From Nocardiopsis sp. N85 (GTDB lineage: Bacteria; Actinomycetota; Actinomycetes; Streptosporangiales; Streptosporangiaceae): a stretch of 64,000 nucleotides of DNA. Positions 51,753 to 61,069 of this stretch are shown piece by piece. The DNA lies in assembly GCF_028882275.1 (NCBI RefSeq), contig NZ_JARBUT010000006.1, positions 124,001 to 188,000 of the forward strand, given 5' to 3'. The position numbers and the translations under genes were made by a program. Below the pieces are notes generated by a model. That model did no database searches. It was not told where the DNA came from and saw nothing but the letters and a program-made list of their open reading frames with translations. Position 1 is the first letter of the stretch; each line of letters starts with the position of its first letter.

Positions 51753-52951
51753 CGGCCCTCTCCCTCGCGAGTCGGGACGAGTTCGAGCGGCAGGCGCTCG
51801 AAGCGGTGGATGATGTTGTTGAGCGCCCACTCGGGCGTCCCGGTCACCTCGATCCGGTCCACGCGGTCGATCAGGGCGCGCAGCATCGCCGACGTCTCCA
51901 GACGGGCGAGCCCCTGGCCCGCGCAGCCGTGGGTGCCGTGCCCGAAGCCGAGCTGGCGGGCGGCATCACGGCGGATGTCGAAGGTGTCCGGATCGTCCCA
52001 CTCACGGGGGTCGCGGTTCGCCGAGGCGTAGATCACCAGGAGCCGTGAGCCCTTCGGGATCGCGGTACCGGCGACCTCGCAGTCGTGGGCCGCGGTGCGC
52101 GCGAAGGCGCGGAGCGGCGATTCGTAGCGGACCACCTCGTTGACCGCGTTCGGGATGAGCCCGGGGTCCTCCTTGAGCAGGCGCCACTGATCGGGATGCG
52201 TCGCGAACAGGTACAGCGCACTGGATATCGCACTGATCGTGGTGTCCAGCGACGGGGCCAGGTAGTCCATCATCAGCGTCGCGCACTCGGCGTGCGGCAT
52301 CGCGCCGGCATCCGCCGCGCGCAGGATGTCATCGCCCATGCTGCCTTCGAGCACGGTCCGTTCCCGGACCACGCGATGGGCGAAACGCACCATGCCCAGT
52401 GCCGAGGGGAACGTCTTCATCGACTGCCGGTTGGCGGGGCCCTGGGCGTCGAACGCCGCGCCGGCCCATCTGAGCAGGTGCTCGCGGCCCTCCTTGGGCC
52501 AGCCGACGAAGTCCGGGACGACCGACATCGGCAGCTCGGTGGCCATCTCCACGCCGTCCACCGTCCGGCGCGCGACGGCCGCGTCGACGACCTCGGCGGC
52601 CTGCCGCTCGACGACGTCCTTCATGGAGCGCAGTGCCCGTGGCGTGAGCCGGTGCGCGACCTGGCCGCGGCGGCGCGCGTGGTCCTCACCGTCGCTGTAG
52701 AGCGTGGTGCCGCGGCCGGTCCGGTTGGCGACGCAGTTGAGTGCGACCCCCTCCCCGGAGATGAAGGTCTCGTGGTCCAGCAGGACGGCCTTGCACTCGG
52801 CGTACCGGGGCAGCGCGTAGACCTTGTGCCTGCTCAGCCACACGACGGGACCGAGGTCGCGCAGTTCGGTGTAGCGCGGGTAGGGGTCGCGGACGGCCGC
52901 GGCCGAGTACAGGTCGGAGCGGTGGACCGGGACCTTCGCGAGAGTGGACAT
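51749..52951 (-). CDS. Cytochrome P450
   Basis: A 400-residue soluble class I bacterial P450. The haem ligand is Cys343 in FGHGTHGCAGQGLARLE, the ExxR motif is in NEVVRYESP, and the I-helix reads MMDYLAPSLDTTISAI, where the usual acid-Thr pair is DTT. Substrate-region features include DGEDHARRRGQV (C-helix). The ATG at 52951 has AAGGAGG upstream and overlaps the stop of a 25-codon leader ORF (TGATG). With its own ferredoxin and reductase, it probably performs the first hydroxylation or demethylation in the catabolic island; CYP family not assigned. Confidence 0.92.
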   Translation of the reverse strand: MSTLAKVPVHRSDLYSAAAVRDPYPRYTELRDLGPVVWLSRHKVYALPRYAECKAVLLDHETFISGEGVALNCVANRTGRGTTLYSDGEDHARRRGQVAHRLTPRALRSMKDVVERQAAEVVDAAVARRTVDGVEMATELPMSVVPDFVGWPKEGREHLLRWAGAAFDAQGPANRQSMKTFPSALGMVRFAHRVVRERTVLEGSMGDDILRAADAGAMPHAECATLMMDYLAPSLDTTISAISSALYLFATHPDQWRLLKEDPGLIPNAVNEVVRYESPLRAFARTAAHDCEVAGTAIPKGSRLLVIYASANRDPREWDDPDTFDIRRDAARQLGFGHGTHGCAGQGLARLETSAMLRALIDRVDRIEVTGTPEWALNNIIHRFERLPLELVPTREGEGR

Positions 52952-53028
52952 CACGCCTCCTTCGGCCGACGGGCCACACCGGTGCGGAGGACCGGGGTGG
53001 CGGAACGGTGTGCGGACGGGTCGGTCAT
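52951..53028 (-). CDS. 25-codon leader ORF before the P450
   Basis: ATG at 53028 with an excellent AAGGAGG site 6 bases upstream. The peptide starts MTDPSAHRSATPVLRTGVAR and ends RPKEA; its TGA overlaps the P450 ATG. The tight overlap suggests translational coupling. It could equally be a remnant of an alternative P450 start region; peptide function is unknown. Confidence 0.45.
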   Translation of the reverse strand: MTDPSAHRSATPVLRTGVARRPKEA

Positions 53029-53044
53029 CGACCGCCTCCTTAGC

Positions 53045-53092
53045 TTTCTGACGATATATTCACTTACGATCATAACGTCAGTCAAGCAGATT
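53045..53092 (-). promoter_or_regulatory. Likely P450 operon promoter/operator region
   Basis: An A+T-rich island. On the minus strand, TTGACT is followed after 17 bases by TGAATA. CTGACG (53049-53054) and CGTCAG (53076-53081) form an inverted repeat around it. The GGCTAY operator of the neighbouring units is not present. The remaining gap to 53401 holds nothing I recognise. Confidence 0.4.
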
Positions 53093-53401
53093 CGAGGATT
53101 TCGTCAGAACCGATGCCAACGTCAGATGGGGAGGGGCGTTGTGGGCGGCGACCCCACCGGTCGGCGCCGCCACGCCGTGCGACGGCGGGTCCCGGGCACG
53201 ACGTCCACGGAGGTCGACCGTCGGCCGCCCCCGCGATCCCGCCCGGACGCCCCGGCGCGGACCACCTCTCCGGCCCCCGGGCCGCTCCCGCGCGAGGGAG
53301 TCAGGCCGTCGGGCGCGCCGTTCCGGCGGCACGCCCACCACAGGGGTGGCACGCCCCGGACCGGCGAGGACCCCCCGGTGGGGCATGGCGGGGCACCCGG
53401 C

Positions 53402-54685
53402 TCACGTCCCCTCCGACGGTGTGGTCGACGCCGTCGCGGGGAGTCCGTCCTCGAACGGGGGCAGCCTGCCGAGAAGCGATCCGGCGACGCCGATCAGCGC
53501 GGCCAGCACGAGCACGGGGATCAACGAAGCCGCCCAGGAGTCCGTCGCCGCGTAGAGCAGACCGGTCACGAAGGTGGCGGCGCTCGCCATGAGGTAGCCG
53601 CCGCCCTGGACGAACGCCGACAACTGGCCCGCGCCCTCCGGCGTCCTGCTGCGAACGCCGATCATCACCAGGGTCCAGGAGAACGCCCCGGACCCGGCCC
53701 CCAGAAGCGCGGCCCACACCCATCCGTCCAGCATCAGCGGCGCGGACATCACACCGATCCACCCCGCCGAGGTCAGCGACGCGAAGGCGATCGGAAGCAG
53801 CAGGGAACCGCGCGTTCCGCGGATCAGGAGCGGCAGCGTCAAGGAGATGGGGATGCTCAGGCCCGAGATCACGCCGAGAAGGGCCCCGGCGTGGGCCGTG
53901 TCACCGCCCGCGTCGACGATGAGGGCGCTCCACCAGCCGAACTGCACGTAGGCCTGCGACGCCTGGGCGCCGAAGCACAGCGCCATCACCCAGCCCAGCC
54001 TCGTCCTCGCCGCGTCCGCGATGGACAGGCGTCGCCCTCCTGCTCGGGCGGTCGCGCTCGACCGGCCGATCAGGGCACAGGGGATCCACAGGGCGAGGCT
54101 CAGGAGGGGCAGCGCCGCCCAGACGCCCAGTCCCCCACGCCACCCGCCGAAGACGTCGCCGATCGGAACGGCGGTGACCGCGGCGATGGTGGCCCCGAGA
54201 TTGATCGCCACGCCGTACAGCGCGCTGACCACGACGATCCGCCGGGGGAAGTGCAGCTTGGCCAGCGCCGGCAGCACCACGTTCCCGACGGCGACGCCGA
54301 CCATGGCGAGGCCGGTCGCGAGAACGAACACGAGCGATGATCCGGTCAGGGCCCTGGCGACGAGACCCGTGGCGATCGTCGCCAGGAGCAGGATCGTCAC
54401 CTTGTGCGGGCCGTACCTGGAGATGACCCGGCCCGCGCCGAGGCCGACGAGCGCGAAGAACAGCGTCGGCAGGGTGGCGAGGACGCCGACGGCCGTGGCC
54501 GTCAGGTGCAGGTCGTCCCGCAGGGTCGGCAGCAGCGCGCCGAGGCTTCCCACACCGGAGCGCAGCGACAGTGCGAGCGACTCGACGGCGGCCAGGGCGA
54601 GGACCGCGAGGAACACTCGTCGCACCCGCGCACCCCTGGGTCCGGTTCGCTCCGCGGGCGGTTCGTCGTCGGGTATCGGTCGCAC
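53402..54685 (-). CDS. MFS transporter (CynX/NimT-like)
   Basis: A 427-residue, 12-segment transporter resembling the cyanate/nitroimidazole (CynX/NimT) branch of the MFS. Features include LRSGVGSLGALLPTLRDDLH in segment 1 and the ISRYGPHKVTI loop. The GTG at 54685 is the first start; the membrane domain begins at about residue 23. A GGCTAC-N3-GTATCA operator lies 81 bases upstream, so it is probably induced together with the monooxygenase unit and may import the pathway substrate. Confidence 0.85.
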   Translation of the reverse strand: MRPIPDDEPPAERTGPRGARVRRVFLAVLALAAVESLALSLRSGVGSLGALLPTLRDDLHLTATAVGVLATLPTLFFALVGLGAGRVISRYGPHKVTILLLATIATGLVARALTGSSLVFVLATGLAMVGVAVGNVVLPALAKLHFPRRIVVVSALYGVAINLGATIAAVTAVPIGDVFGGWRGGLGVWAALPLLSLALWIPCALIGRSSATARAGGRRLSIADAARTRLGWVMALCFGAQASQAYVQFGWWSALIVDAGGDTAHAGALLGVISGLSIPISLTLPLLIRGTRGSLLLPIAFASLTSAGWIGVMSAPLMLDGWVWAALLGAGSGAFSWTLVMIGVRSRTPEGAGQLSAFVQGGGYLMASAATFVTGLLYAATDSWAASLIPVLVLAALIGVAGSLLGRLPPFEDGLPATASTTPSEGT

Positions 54686-54765
54686 GCGTCATCCACTCTC
54701 CGCGTCGCCGACGGGGCGTCCGCTGGTCGCATTCCGAGGTCCGGCCGTCTGACGACCCTGTTTTC

Positions 54766-54780
54766 GGCTACAACGTATCA
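54766..54780. promoter_or_regulatory. TetR-type operator 1 (GGCTAY-N3-GTAKCM)
   Basis: GGCTAC-AAC-GTATCA, upstream of the MFS gene. The 15-base core with its leading C closely matches the site at 55686. The gap 54781-54947 holds no gene. Confidence 0.6.
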
Positions 54781-54947
54781 GCAGGGTTCCGCGCAGGCCG
54801 GACGGGCACTCCCGTCAGGAATCGAGGCCGGACTCCGGCCCCTCGCCGAGCACACCGTCGCGGACGACGGGTCCGGGTCGACATCCGCGAGGGGACCCCT
54901 CCCCACCGGACCGGAGACCGGGGTCGCCGCGGCAGGCGCCGTCGGCG

Positions 54948-55652
54948 CTACGGCGTCGGCGTCCGGGCGTGACGGGAGCGCAGCCCGTCCATCATGAGTT
55001 CGAGTCCGAAGTGGAACTCGTCGGCGAGGGCGATCGGTCCCACCGATTGCACGTAGGCCGTCACGGGGAGGTCCAGCTCGCCGTGGCCCTCGATCCGATA
55101 GGCCGCACCGGACGAGGCCGCCTCCGAGGCCGCCTGGACCGCGAATCCCAGCACGTACCGGGCCAGGGTCGCGTACGCCCGGAGCGCGTTGAGCGGCGTG
55201 AACCCGTTGGTGACCAGGACCGAGAGGCAGCGCTCCCGGAGTCGGAGCGCGTGAGGGCCCATCGGGATCTCACTGAGGATCAGCGGGGCGACGTTCCGGT
55301 GCCGTTCGAGAACGGCGAACATGTTCTCGGCGATGTGGGCGACGGACACGTCCCAGGTCGACGCCTCCACCAGGGCCTCGTCGAGGCGCACCTCGGCGAA
55401 GACCGCGTCCACGACGCAGCGGGCGAGGTCGGCACGGCCCGAGAAGTGTCGATAGAGCGTCGCGGTGCTGCTCTGCATGCGCGTGGCCAGGGAACGCAGG
55501 GTCAGGGCCTCCGCGCCCTCCTCGTCCACCAGGTCGAGCGCGACGCCGACGATCCGGTCCACGGGAAGGGGTGGGCGTCCGGGCCCCCGGCTTCTCCGGG
55601 ACCCTGTGGTGGATGCATGTGTCGACACGCCACGAGTATGCCACGGCGGCAC
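54948..55652 (-). CDS. TetR family transcriptional regulator
   Basis: A 234-residue TetR protein. The DNA-binding part is ALDLVDEEGAEALTLRSLAT, RMQSSTATLYRHFSGRADLA; the C-terminal part is helical, as in the TetR_C group. I chose the GTG at 55652 because AAGGAG lies 9 bases upstream; the GTG at 55628 has none. It is divergent from the FAD monooxygenase, with operator 2 (55686-55700) between them, and is the best candidate for binding all three GGCTAY-N3-GTAKCM sites. Confidence 0.88.
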   Translation of the reverse strand: MPPWHTRGVSTHASTTGSRRSRGPGRPPLPVDRIVGVALDLVDEEGAEALTLRSLATRMQSSTATLYRHFSGRADLARCVVDAVFAEVRLDEALVEASTWDVSVAHIAENMFAVLERHRNVAPLILSEIPMGPHALRLRERCLSVLVTNGFTPLNALRAYATLARYVLGFAVQAASEAASSGAAYRIEGHGELDLPVTAYVQSVGPIALADEFHFGLELMMDGLRSRHARTPTP

Positions 55653-55685
55653 GGAAGGGGTCTCCTTGCCAGGCGCCGTGATAAC

Positions 55686-55700
55686 GGCTACGTTGTATCC
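55686..55700. promoter_or_regulatory. TetR-type operator 2 (GGCTAY-N3-GTAKCM)
   Basis: GGCTAC-GTT-GTATCC in the TetR/monooxygenase divergent promoter region, 34 bases from the TetR start. Confidence 0.62.
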
Positions 55701-55781
55701 ACAATGGGTCGGCGCGGACCGCCGGGCGTGTTGGACGCTGTCGTTCCGGCCGGCCTTCCCCGCGAACCGGAGGCCACCACA

Positions 55782-57281
55782 GTGAGCACCTCTTCCGACG
55801 TACTCGTGATCGGCGCCGGTCCGGCCGGCATGACCCTCGCCTGCGACCTCCTGCGTCGTGGCGTGGCCGTCCGGATCGTCAGCGCCTCGTCCGAGGGTTT
55901 CCAGGGCTCCCGCGCCAAGGGCGTCCAACCCCGGACCCAGGAGGTGTTCGATGACCTGGGCGTGCTCGACGCCCTCGGAGCGCGTTCCACGACGTATCCC
56001 CGGCTCGGCGTCCACCTCGGTCCGTTGACACTCCGGCGGACGATGATCCCGCTGCACGAGGCCACCGAGGCGGTACCGCACGCCGACACCCTCCTGATCG
56101 GCCAGTACGACACCGACGCCGCGTTGCGCCGTCGGATCGCCGAACTCGGCGGCGAGGTCGAGTTCGGCACACGGCTCACCGACCTCGAACCATCGGCCGA
56201 CGGGGTCCGGGCGACCCTCGAAGGACCGGACGGGACCACGTCGGCCCACGCCGGATACCTCATCGGCGCCGACGGTGGCGCCAGCACCGTGCGCACCCTC
56301 CTCGGGATCCCCTTCGACGGCACGACCGACGAGAGCGACCGCATGATCGTGGCGGACCTCGTCCTCGACGGGCTCTCCCGCGACCTCTGGCACGTCTGGC
56401 CGGGCCTGGGCGGACGGTTCATGGCACTGTGCCCGATGCCCGGTGGCGAGGTCTTCCAGCTGATGCTCAAACTGCGGGCGGGCGAGGAGGCGGACGTGAC
56501 GACCGACGGTCTCACGGCGAAGATCCGTTCGTTCTCGGGAGCGCGCTCGGTGACCGTGTCCCGTGTCCGGTGGTCCTCGGTCTGGCGGCCCAACACGCGC
56601 CTCGCCCGGAGGTACCGCGAGGGCCGGATCCTCCTGGTCGGAGACGCGGCCCACGTCCACCCGCCGACCGGCGCCCAGGGTCTCAACACCGGCGTCCAGG
56701 ACGCCTACAACCTCGGCTGGAAACTGGGGCAGACCCTCGCGGGCGCACCGGACTCCCTGCTCGACACCTACGAGGACGAACGGCAGCCCGTCGCGGCCCG
56801 CGTGCTCGGTCTCGCCTCGGAGATCTACGCGAGCACCCGGAACCGACCGACCGCGGCGATGACCCGTGGCGACGAGGAGCGGCAGCTCTCACTCGGCTAT
56901 CGCGGCGGCCCGCTGGCCCCGTCGGTCGCCGAGGACGCGACCGGGGTCCGGCCGGGCGATCGCGCGCCGAACATCGACTGGACCGACCCGGAATCGGGCC
57001 CCCAACGTCTCATCGACCACCTCCGCGGACCCCACTTCACCCTCCTCGCCCTGGGCGAGGAGGCCATCGTCTCGGCCGCCGACCTGCCGTGGCCGCGATC
57101 CGGCGCGCCGCTGCGCACCGTCGCCCTCCCCTCCTCCGAAGCGGCCCGCGCCGCGCGGGCCTACGGAACGCGGACCCCCGCCCACATCCTCATCCGCCCC
57201 GACGGATACGTGGCCTACACGGCGAACGGTCGGTGGGCCGAATCCGCCGCCCGATTCGGTGCGCTCGCCCTTCCCGCGTAG
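55782..57281 (+). CDS. FAD-dependent aromatic monooxygenase (PHBH/TfdB-like)
   Basis: A 499-residue group A flavoprotein hydroxylase. Motifs in order: VIGAGPAGMTLACDLLRRG (GxGxxG, residues 11-16), IGADGGASTVR (DG motif) and GRILLVGDAAHVHPPTGAQG (GD motif, about 283-296), then a C-terminal thioredoxin-like domain as in phenol and rifampicin-type monooxygenases. The GTG at 55782 has GGAGG 8 bases upstream. It probably hydroxylates a ring of the pathway intermediate. The next gene starts 52 bases later; the three plus-strand genes form an operon behind operator 2. Confidence 0.92.
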   Translation: MSTSSDVLVIGAGPAGMTLACDLLRRGVAVRIVSASSEGFQGSRAKGVQPRTQEVFDDLGVLDALGARSTTYPRLGVHLGPLTLRRTMIPLHEATEAVPHADTLLIGQYDTDAALRRRIAELGGEVEFGTRLTDLEPSADGVRATLEGPDGTTSAHAGYLIGADGGASTVRTLLGIPFDGTTDESDRMIVADLVLDGLSRDLWHVWPGLGGRFMALCPMPGGEVFQLMLKLRAGEEADVTTDGLTAKIRSFSGARSVTVSRVRWSSVWRPNTRLARRYREGRILLVGDAAHVHPPTGAQGLNTGVQDAYNLGWKLGQTLAGAPDSLLDTYEDERQPVAARVLGLASEIYASTRNRPTAAMTRGDEERQLSLGYRGGPLAPSVAEDATGVRPGDRAPNIDWTDPESGPQRLIDHLRGPHFTLLALGEEAIVSAADLPWPRSGAPLRTVALPSSEAARAARAYGTRTPAHILIRPDGYVAYTANGRWAESAARFGALALPA

Positions 57282-57333
57282 CCGTACGACATCCGGACCC
57301 CACCCCGCAACACTCCGCAGAAGGAGCGTCTCC

Positions 57334-58467
57334 GTGTTCGACGACCCCCGTGTCCACGTCCGCCGGTTCACCGGCCGGCGGGCCGAGACGGAGGAGGCGC
57401 TCGCCGCCCTCTCCCAGGTCTCACAGGCCGCGTTACGCCAGTTCTCCCTTGAGCGGACCATGGCGTACGGAGTGGACCACGGCGACGTGGTGGAGCTCAG
57501 GGCCCGAGTGGTCGCCGGCGAGGATTGGCGGACCGCCGCGACCGACCTCGCCCGGACCTGCTCGGAGTACGCCGACACGGCCCCGGGCACGCCCACGCGC
57601 GTGGCCTACCTTCGGCGCGGATCCGCTCTCCTGCGCATGAGCCAGATGATGTTCCTGGAGGACACCGACGACCGCCGGGCGATCTTCGCCCGCGCCGCGG
57701 AACTGTACGACGAGGCCGCGCGCCTCGCCGGCGACCGGACGCGGGTCGTCCTCGAATCCGAGGACGGACCGTTGGCCGGCTGGTGGCTCTCCGCCGGCCC
57801 GTCCCCGGTCGGCGCCGTCATCGTGATCGGCGGCATCGAGGGCTGGGCGATGGACTTCGACGGCATGGGAACGGCACTGGCGGCACGAGGGCTCGACGTG
57901 CTGTTGCTGGACGGTCCCGGCCAGGGGGAGTCCCGTTTCACCCATCGGCACTACCTGACACCGACCTGGATCCGCGCCTACGAACGGGCGATCGATCACG
58001 TCGCGGACCGCTCCCCCGCGTCCCCCATCGGCATCGTCGGGAACAGCATGGGCGGCGGGCTGGCGATGGCGGTCGCCGCGCACGACCCCCGCGTCCGCGC
58101 CTGTTGCAGCAACGGCGGACTCGTCCACCCGAGACTGGTCCCCCCCGACATCGGGACGTTCTTCACCAAGATGGTGGCCTTCTGCGGCACCGACGACCCG
58201 GACTCGGCGATCGCCACCTGGGCGTCCGTCGACCCCACGGCGGACGGCCCGAACAGCGGTTACCCGCTGCTCGTCGTCCACGGGGGCAGGGATCCGATGA
58301 TCTCCGACGATCTCGCCGCCCTGCTGTTGGACGGGGCACCGACCGACGACAAGGAGATGGTGGTGTTCTCCGACGGCGATCACTGCGTCTACAACCACCG
58401 CCAGGACCGCGACGTGCTCGTCGCGGACTGGATGCTCCAGCGGCTCACGACGGCGCGAGGGGTCTGA
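57334..58467 (+). CDS. Alpha/beta-hydrolase (2,6-dihydroxypseudooxynicotine hydrolase/FrsA-like)
   Basis: A 377-residue hydrolase with a helical N-terminal half (about 1-140) before the core, as in 2,6-dihydroxypseudooxynicotine hydrolase, which breaks a C-C bond next to a ring, and FrsA-like esterases. The triad is Ser238 (VGNSMGGG), Asp320 (HGGRDPMI) and His350 (GDHCVYN). The GTG at 57334 has AAGGAG upstream. Being between a ring hydroxylase and an amidohydrolase, a C-C or ester cleavage step is likely; which one cannot be told from sequence. Confidence 0.85.
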   Translation: MFDDPRVHVRRFTGRRAETEEALAALSQVSQAALRQFSLERTMAYGVDHGDVVELRARVVAGEDWRTAATDLARTCSEYADTAPGTPTRVAYLRRGSALLRMSQMMFLEDTDDRRAIFARAAELYDEAARLAGDRTRVVLESEDGPLAGWWLSAGPSPVGAVIVIGGIEGWAMDFDGMGTALAARGLDVLLLDGPGQGESRFTHRHYLTPTWIRAYERAIDHVADRSPASPIGIVGNSMGGGLAMAVAAHDPRVRACCSNGGLVHPRLVPPDIGTFFTKMVAFCGTDDPDSAIATWASVDPTADGPNSGYPLLVVHGGRDPMISDDLAALLLDGAPTDDKEMVVFSDGDHCVYNHRQDRDVLVADWMLQRLTTARGV

Positions 58468-58468
58468 G

Positions 58469-59275
58469 ATGCGCATCGTCGACGCCCAGATCCATCTCTG
58501 GGAGGGCCCCGACGCCCCTCCGCACCATGCGCGCTCGCCGTTCACCATGGAGACCGCCGTCGAGGCCATGACCGCGGCCGGCGTCGACCGGGCGATCAAC
58601 TGCCCCGCGCTGTGGGACGCCGACGCCAACGACTACGCCGCCCTCGCCGCGAGCACCCACCCCGAGCGCTTCATCACCATGGGATGGTTCCCGCTCTCCC
58701 CCGGCGGCGACGCGTCGCTGGTGGCCGACGCGATGGCGGCCCCCGGCGCGGTCGGGCTGCGATTCGTCGTCGTCGACCCGGCCGAGGTCGCTCGGGTCGC
58801 CTCCGGAGAACTCGACTGGTTGTGGCGCGCCGCCGACGAGCGGGCGCTACCGGTCGCCCTCATGGTGCTCCCGGGCGATCTGCCGCTCATCGGCGGGCTG
58901 GCCGGACGTTTTCCCCGCATGCGCCTGATGGTCGACCACCTCGGGGTGCTCCCCTTCCTCACACTGCCCGAGGCCATGGCGCACCTGGACGACCTGCTCG
59001 ACCTGGCGCGGCACCCCAACATCGCGGTGAAGGCGACCGGGGTCCCGAGCATGGCGACGGACCCCTACCCGTTCGTCTCGACCCATGACGCGCTCCGGCG
59101 GATCCACAACGCCTTCGGGGCCGAGCGCATGTTCTGGGGCACCGACGTCACCCGCATGGACCGCACGTGGGGTGAGTGCGTCACGATGTTCGTCGACCAC
59201 CTGCCGTGGCTGACCGGCCGCGACCTCGAACTGGTGATGGGCGACGCCGTGACGGCGTGGCTCGATCGGCGGTGA
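58469..59275 (+). CDS. Amidohydrolase-2 family metal-dependent hydrolase
   Basis: A 268-residue TIM-barrel protein of the amidohydrolase-2 group (2-pyrone-4,6-dicarboxylate hydrolase, ACMSD and relatives). Marks: DAQIHLW at the start (only the second His of HxH is kept, as in the pyrone lactonase branch), LMVDHLG in mid-barrel and MFWGTDVTRM carrying the C-terminal Asp. It starts one base after the preceding stop (TGAGATG). A lactone or ring-cleavage product is a reasonable substrate class; this is inference. Confidence 0.87.
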   Translation: MRIVDAQIHLWEGPDAPPHHARSPFTMETAVEAMTAAGVDRAINCPALWDADANDYAALAASTHPERFITMGWFPLSPGGDASLVADAMAAPGAVGLRFVVVDPAEVARVASGELDWLWRAADERALPVALMVLPGDLPLIGGLAGRFPRMRLMVDHLGVLPFLTLPEAMAHLDDLLDLARHPNIAVKATGVPSMATDPYPFVSTHDALRRIHNAFGAERMFWGTDVTRMDRTWGECVTMFVDHLPWLTGRDLELVMGDAVTAWLDRR

Positions 59276-59293
59276 CGGAAGGGCGTCAGAGCC

Positions 59294-59333
59294 GGCCGGG
59301 GCCGGGACCGTCGCGACGGTCCCGGCCCCGGCC
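59294..59333. terminator. Perfect 20-bp palindromic terminator between convergent genes
   Basis: Arm 59294-59313 (starting GGCCGGGGCCGGGACC) is exactly complementary to 59314-59333 with no spacer. It lies between the amidohydrolase stop (59275) and the MFS stop (59339), so it can serve both directions. Confidence 0.85.
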
Positions 59334-59338
59334 CGTCG

Positions 59339-60622
59339 TCAGCGTGTGCCGCGGATCCGGGTGACGGTCACTCCGCCGAGGACGGCGAAGAGGGCGGCCG
59401 CGGGGAAGACGAGCGCGTATCCGTCCGTCGTCACGACGATCACGCCCGCTATCGCCGGGGCCAGGATCTGAGGCGCGATGGACGCCACGTTGGTGACACC
59501 GAGATCCTGCGCGAAGGACGTCGAGCGGGGCAGCACCTGCGTGACCAGGGCCGTGTCCACCGCCTCGAAGCATCCGAAGGCCAGAGAGGTCACGACCACC
59601 ATCGTGAGGTAGGCGGGCAGGGACGGGGAGAACAGCGGGATCATGAACCCGACGCCCATCGTCACCGAGGCGACCTGAACGAAGATCTTGCGGCGGCCGA
59701 CGCGGTCCGACAGCAGTCCGGCGGGCACGGCGGCCAGGCAGATGCACAGTGCCGCGATTCCGGCGGCGATGCCCACGTGGCCGACGGCGTCGTCACCGAG
59801 ACCGACGTAGTCGCCCAGCAGGTACAGGGAGTACCCCTGGACGACGAAGAAACCGGTGTAGGTGAACATCCGGCTCCCCACGACCCACCAGAAGTCGGGG
59901 TGGTCCCTGGGGCTGACCAGGAACGTGCGCCACCACCTCATGCCGTCGGTCGACGGGGGGCGGGCGACGCCGCGGTTGTCGGTGTCCGCCGCGAGGTAGA
60001 GCCGGGTCGCCCCGAGGACGACGGGGACACAGCCGAGCACGAGATAGGCGATCCGCAGGTCGTCGGAGAGGACCGAGGCCAGCACGGTGCCGGCCACGGA
60101 CCCGAGCATGATGCCGAGCCCGAGGCCGGCGCTGAAACGTCCACGCCGTTCCGCGGGCACGCGGTCCGGTAGCACCGCGGCGAGGGGCCCCTGGGCCGCG
60201 CTGAGCACGAACTCGGACACCACGTAGAGAACGGCGAGGACGAGCAGGGAGTCCACCGTGCCCATGGCCCACAGCACCGGCGCGGCGATCAGGCCGCCGC
60301 CGAGCACGTACGGGGTCCTGCTGCCGACACGGCTCCGGGTCCGGTCGGAGAGCATGCCCGCCAGGGGTTGGGACAGCAGCGCGGCGACGGCCCCGAAGGC
60401 GGTGAACAGGCTCAGGACGCCGGCCTTGGCGTCGTCTCCCGCGAGCGTCTGCACCTGGAGCGCGAGCAGCACCCCCGGGACCGCCCCGTAGACCATGGAG
60501 ATCCCGAACTGCGAGGTGACGATGGAGATCAGCAACGGCGTGCGGGCGAGATCCGCGCCGCGCGGGGGCGTCCCTCGTCGGACGCCCTTCGGGGGCGGGT
60601 TGGATGGGGTCGACGTGCTCAC
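59339..60622 (-). CDS. MFS transporter
   Basis: A 427-residue transporter with about 12 membrane segments. MVYGAVPGVLLALQVQTLAG in segment 1 and LSDRTRSRVGSRTPYVLGGG in loop 2-3 resemble the sugar- and glycoside-type or SLC45-like branch of the MFS; the second-half loop is LSDRVGRRKIFVQ. The ATG at 60622 is the first in-frame start, with a hydrophilic N-terminus of about 25 residues. It lies between the two halves of the catabolic island; its substrate may be a pathway compound. Confidence 0.85.
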   Translation of the reverse strand: MSTSTPSNPPPKGVRRGTPPRGADLARTPLLISIVTSQFGISMVYGAVPGVLLALQVQTLAGDDAKAGVLSLFTAFGAVAALLSQPLAGMLSDRTRSRVGSRTPYVLGGGLIAAPVLWAMGTVDSLLVLAVLYVVSEFVLSAAQGPLAAVLPDRVPAERRGRFSAGLGLGIMLGSVAGTVLASVLSDDLRIAYLVLGCVPVVLGATRLYLAADTDNRGVARPPSTDGMRWWRTFLVSPRDHPDFWWVVGSRMFTYTGFFVVQGYSLYLLGDYVGLGDDAVGHVGIAAGIAALCICLAAVPAGLLSDRVGRRKIFVQVASVTMGVGFMIPLFSPSLPAYLTMVVVTSLAFGCFEAVDTALVTQVLPRSTSFAQDLGVTNVASIAPQILAPAIAGVIVVTTDGYALVFPAAALFAVLGGVTVTRIRGTR

Positions 60623-61025
60623 GCCTGTCTCCTTGCGTCAGGGGAAAGCCCACCGGCGGTGGGACCGGGAGTTCTCGGGTCGGGTGGAAGGTTCGAAGGA
60701 CGGCGTCTCGGCGGACGCCCGCGGATGATCGGTGGGCCGTGGCCACGGGTCCGGCCCGATCACCGGCGGCACCGTCCGACGTGTGATCGCGCCCGTCGCG
60801 CGGAGTGACTCCTCGTCCCTGCTCCGCCGTCCGCCGCGAGCGCTGACGGGGTGTTCGTCCACGGCGTCCGGGCGAGCCCGGCGAACCCCGGGTCCCGGTA
60901 CCTCCTCGAAGCGCGTCCGAGCCCGCGGATGCCGAGGTCGGCGCCTTCCGATTCGACGGGCGACCCCCATGGATCCCACCGGGGTCGACGCCGTCTCGCC
61001 GTTCGTATGACGGCGATCACATAGT

Positions 61026-61046
61026 ATCGGCTATACTGTAGCCGAT
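61026..61046. promoter_or_regulatory. TetR-type operator 3 overlapping a -10 box
   Basis: ATCGGCTAT-ACT-GTAGCCGAT, a 9-3-9 inverted repeat, is the most complete of the three sites. TATACT at 61032-61037 would be the -10 box of the gene at 61070, so a bound protein would block it. The rest of the 60623-61069 gap shows no gene. Confidence 0.7.
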
Positions 61047-61069
61047 ATTCATCGACCTGAGGAGTCCCC

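Noticed and set aside
54948-56660. A 570-residue minus-strand frame extending the TetR gene across the FAD monooxygenase
   Set aside because: Only the last 234 residues look like TetR. The extension runs antisense through a clear flavoprotein and would remove the divergent promoter and operator.
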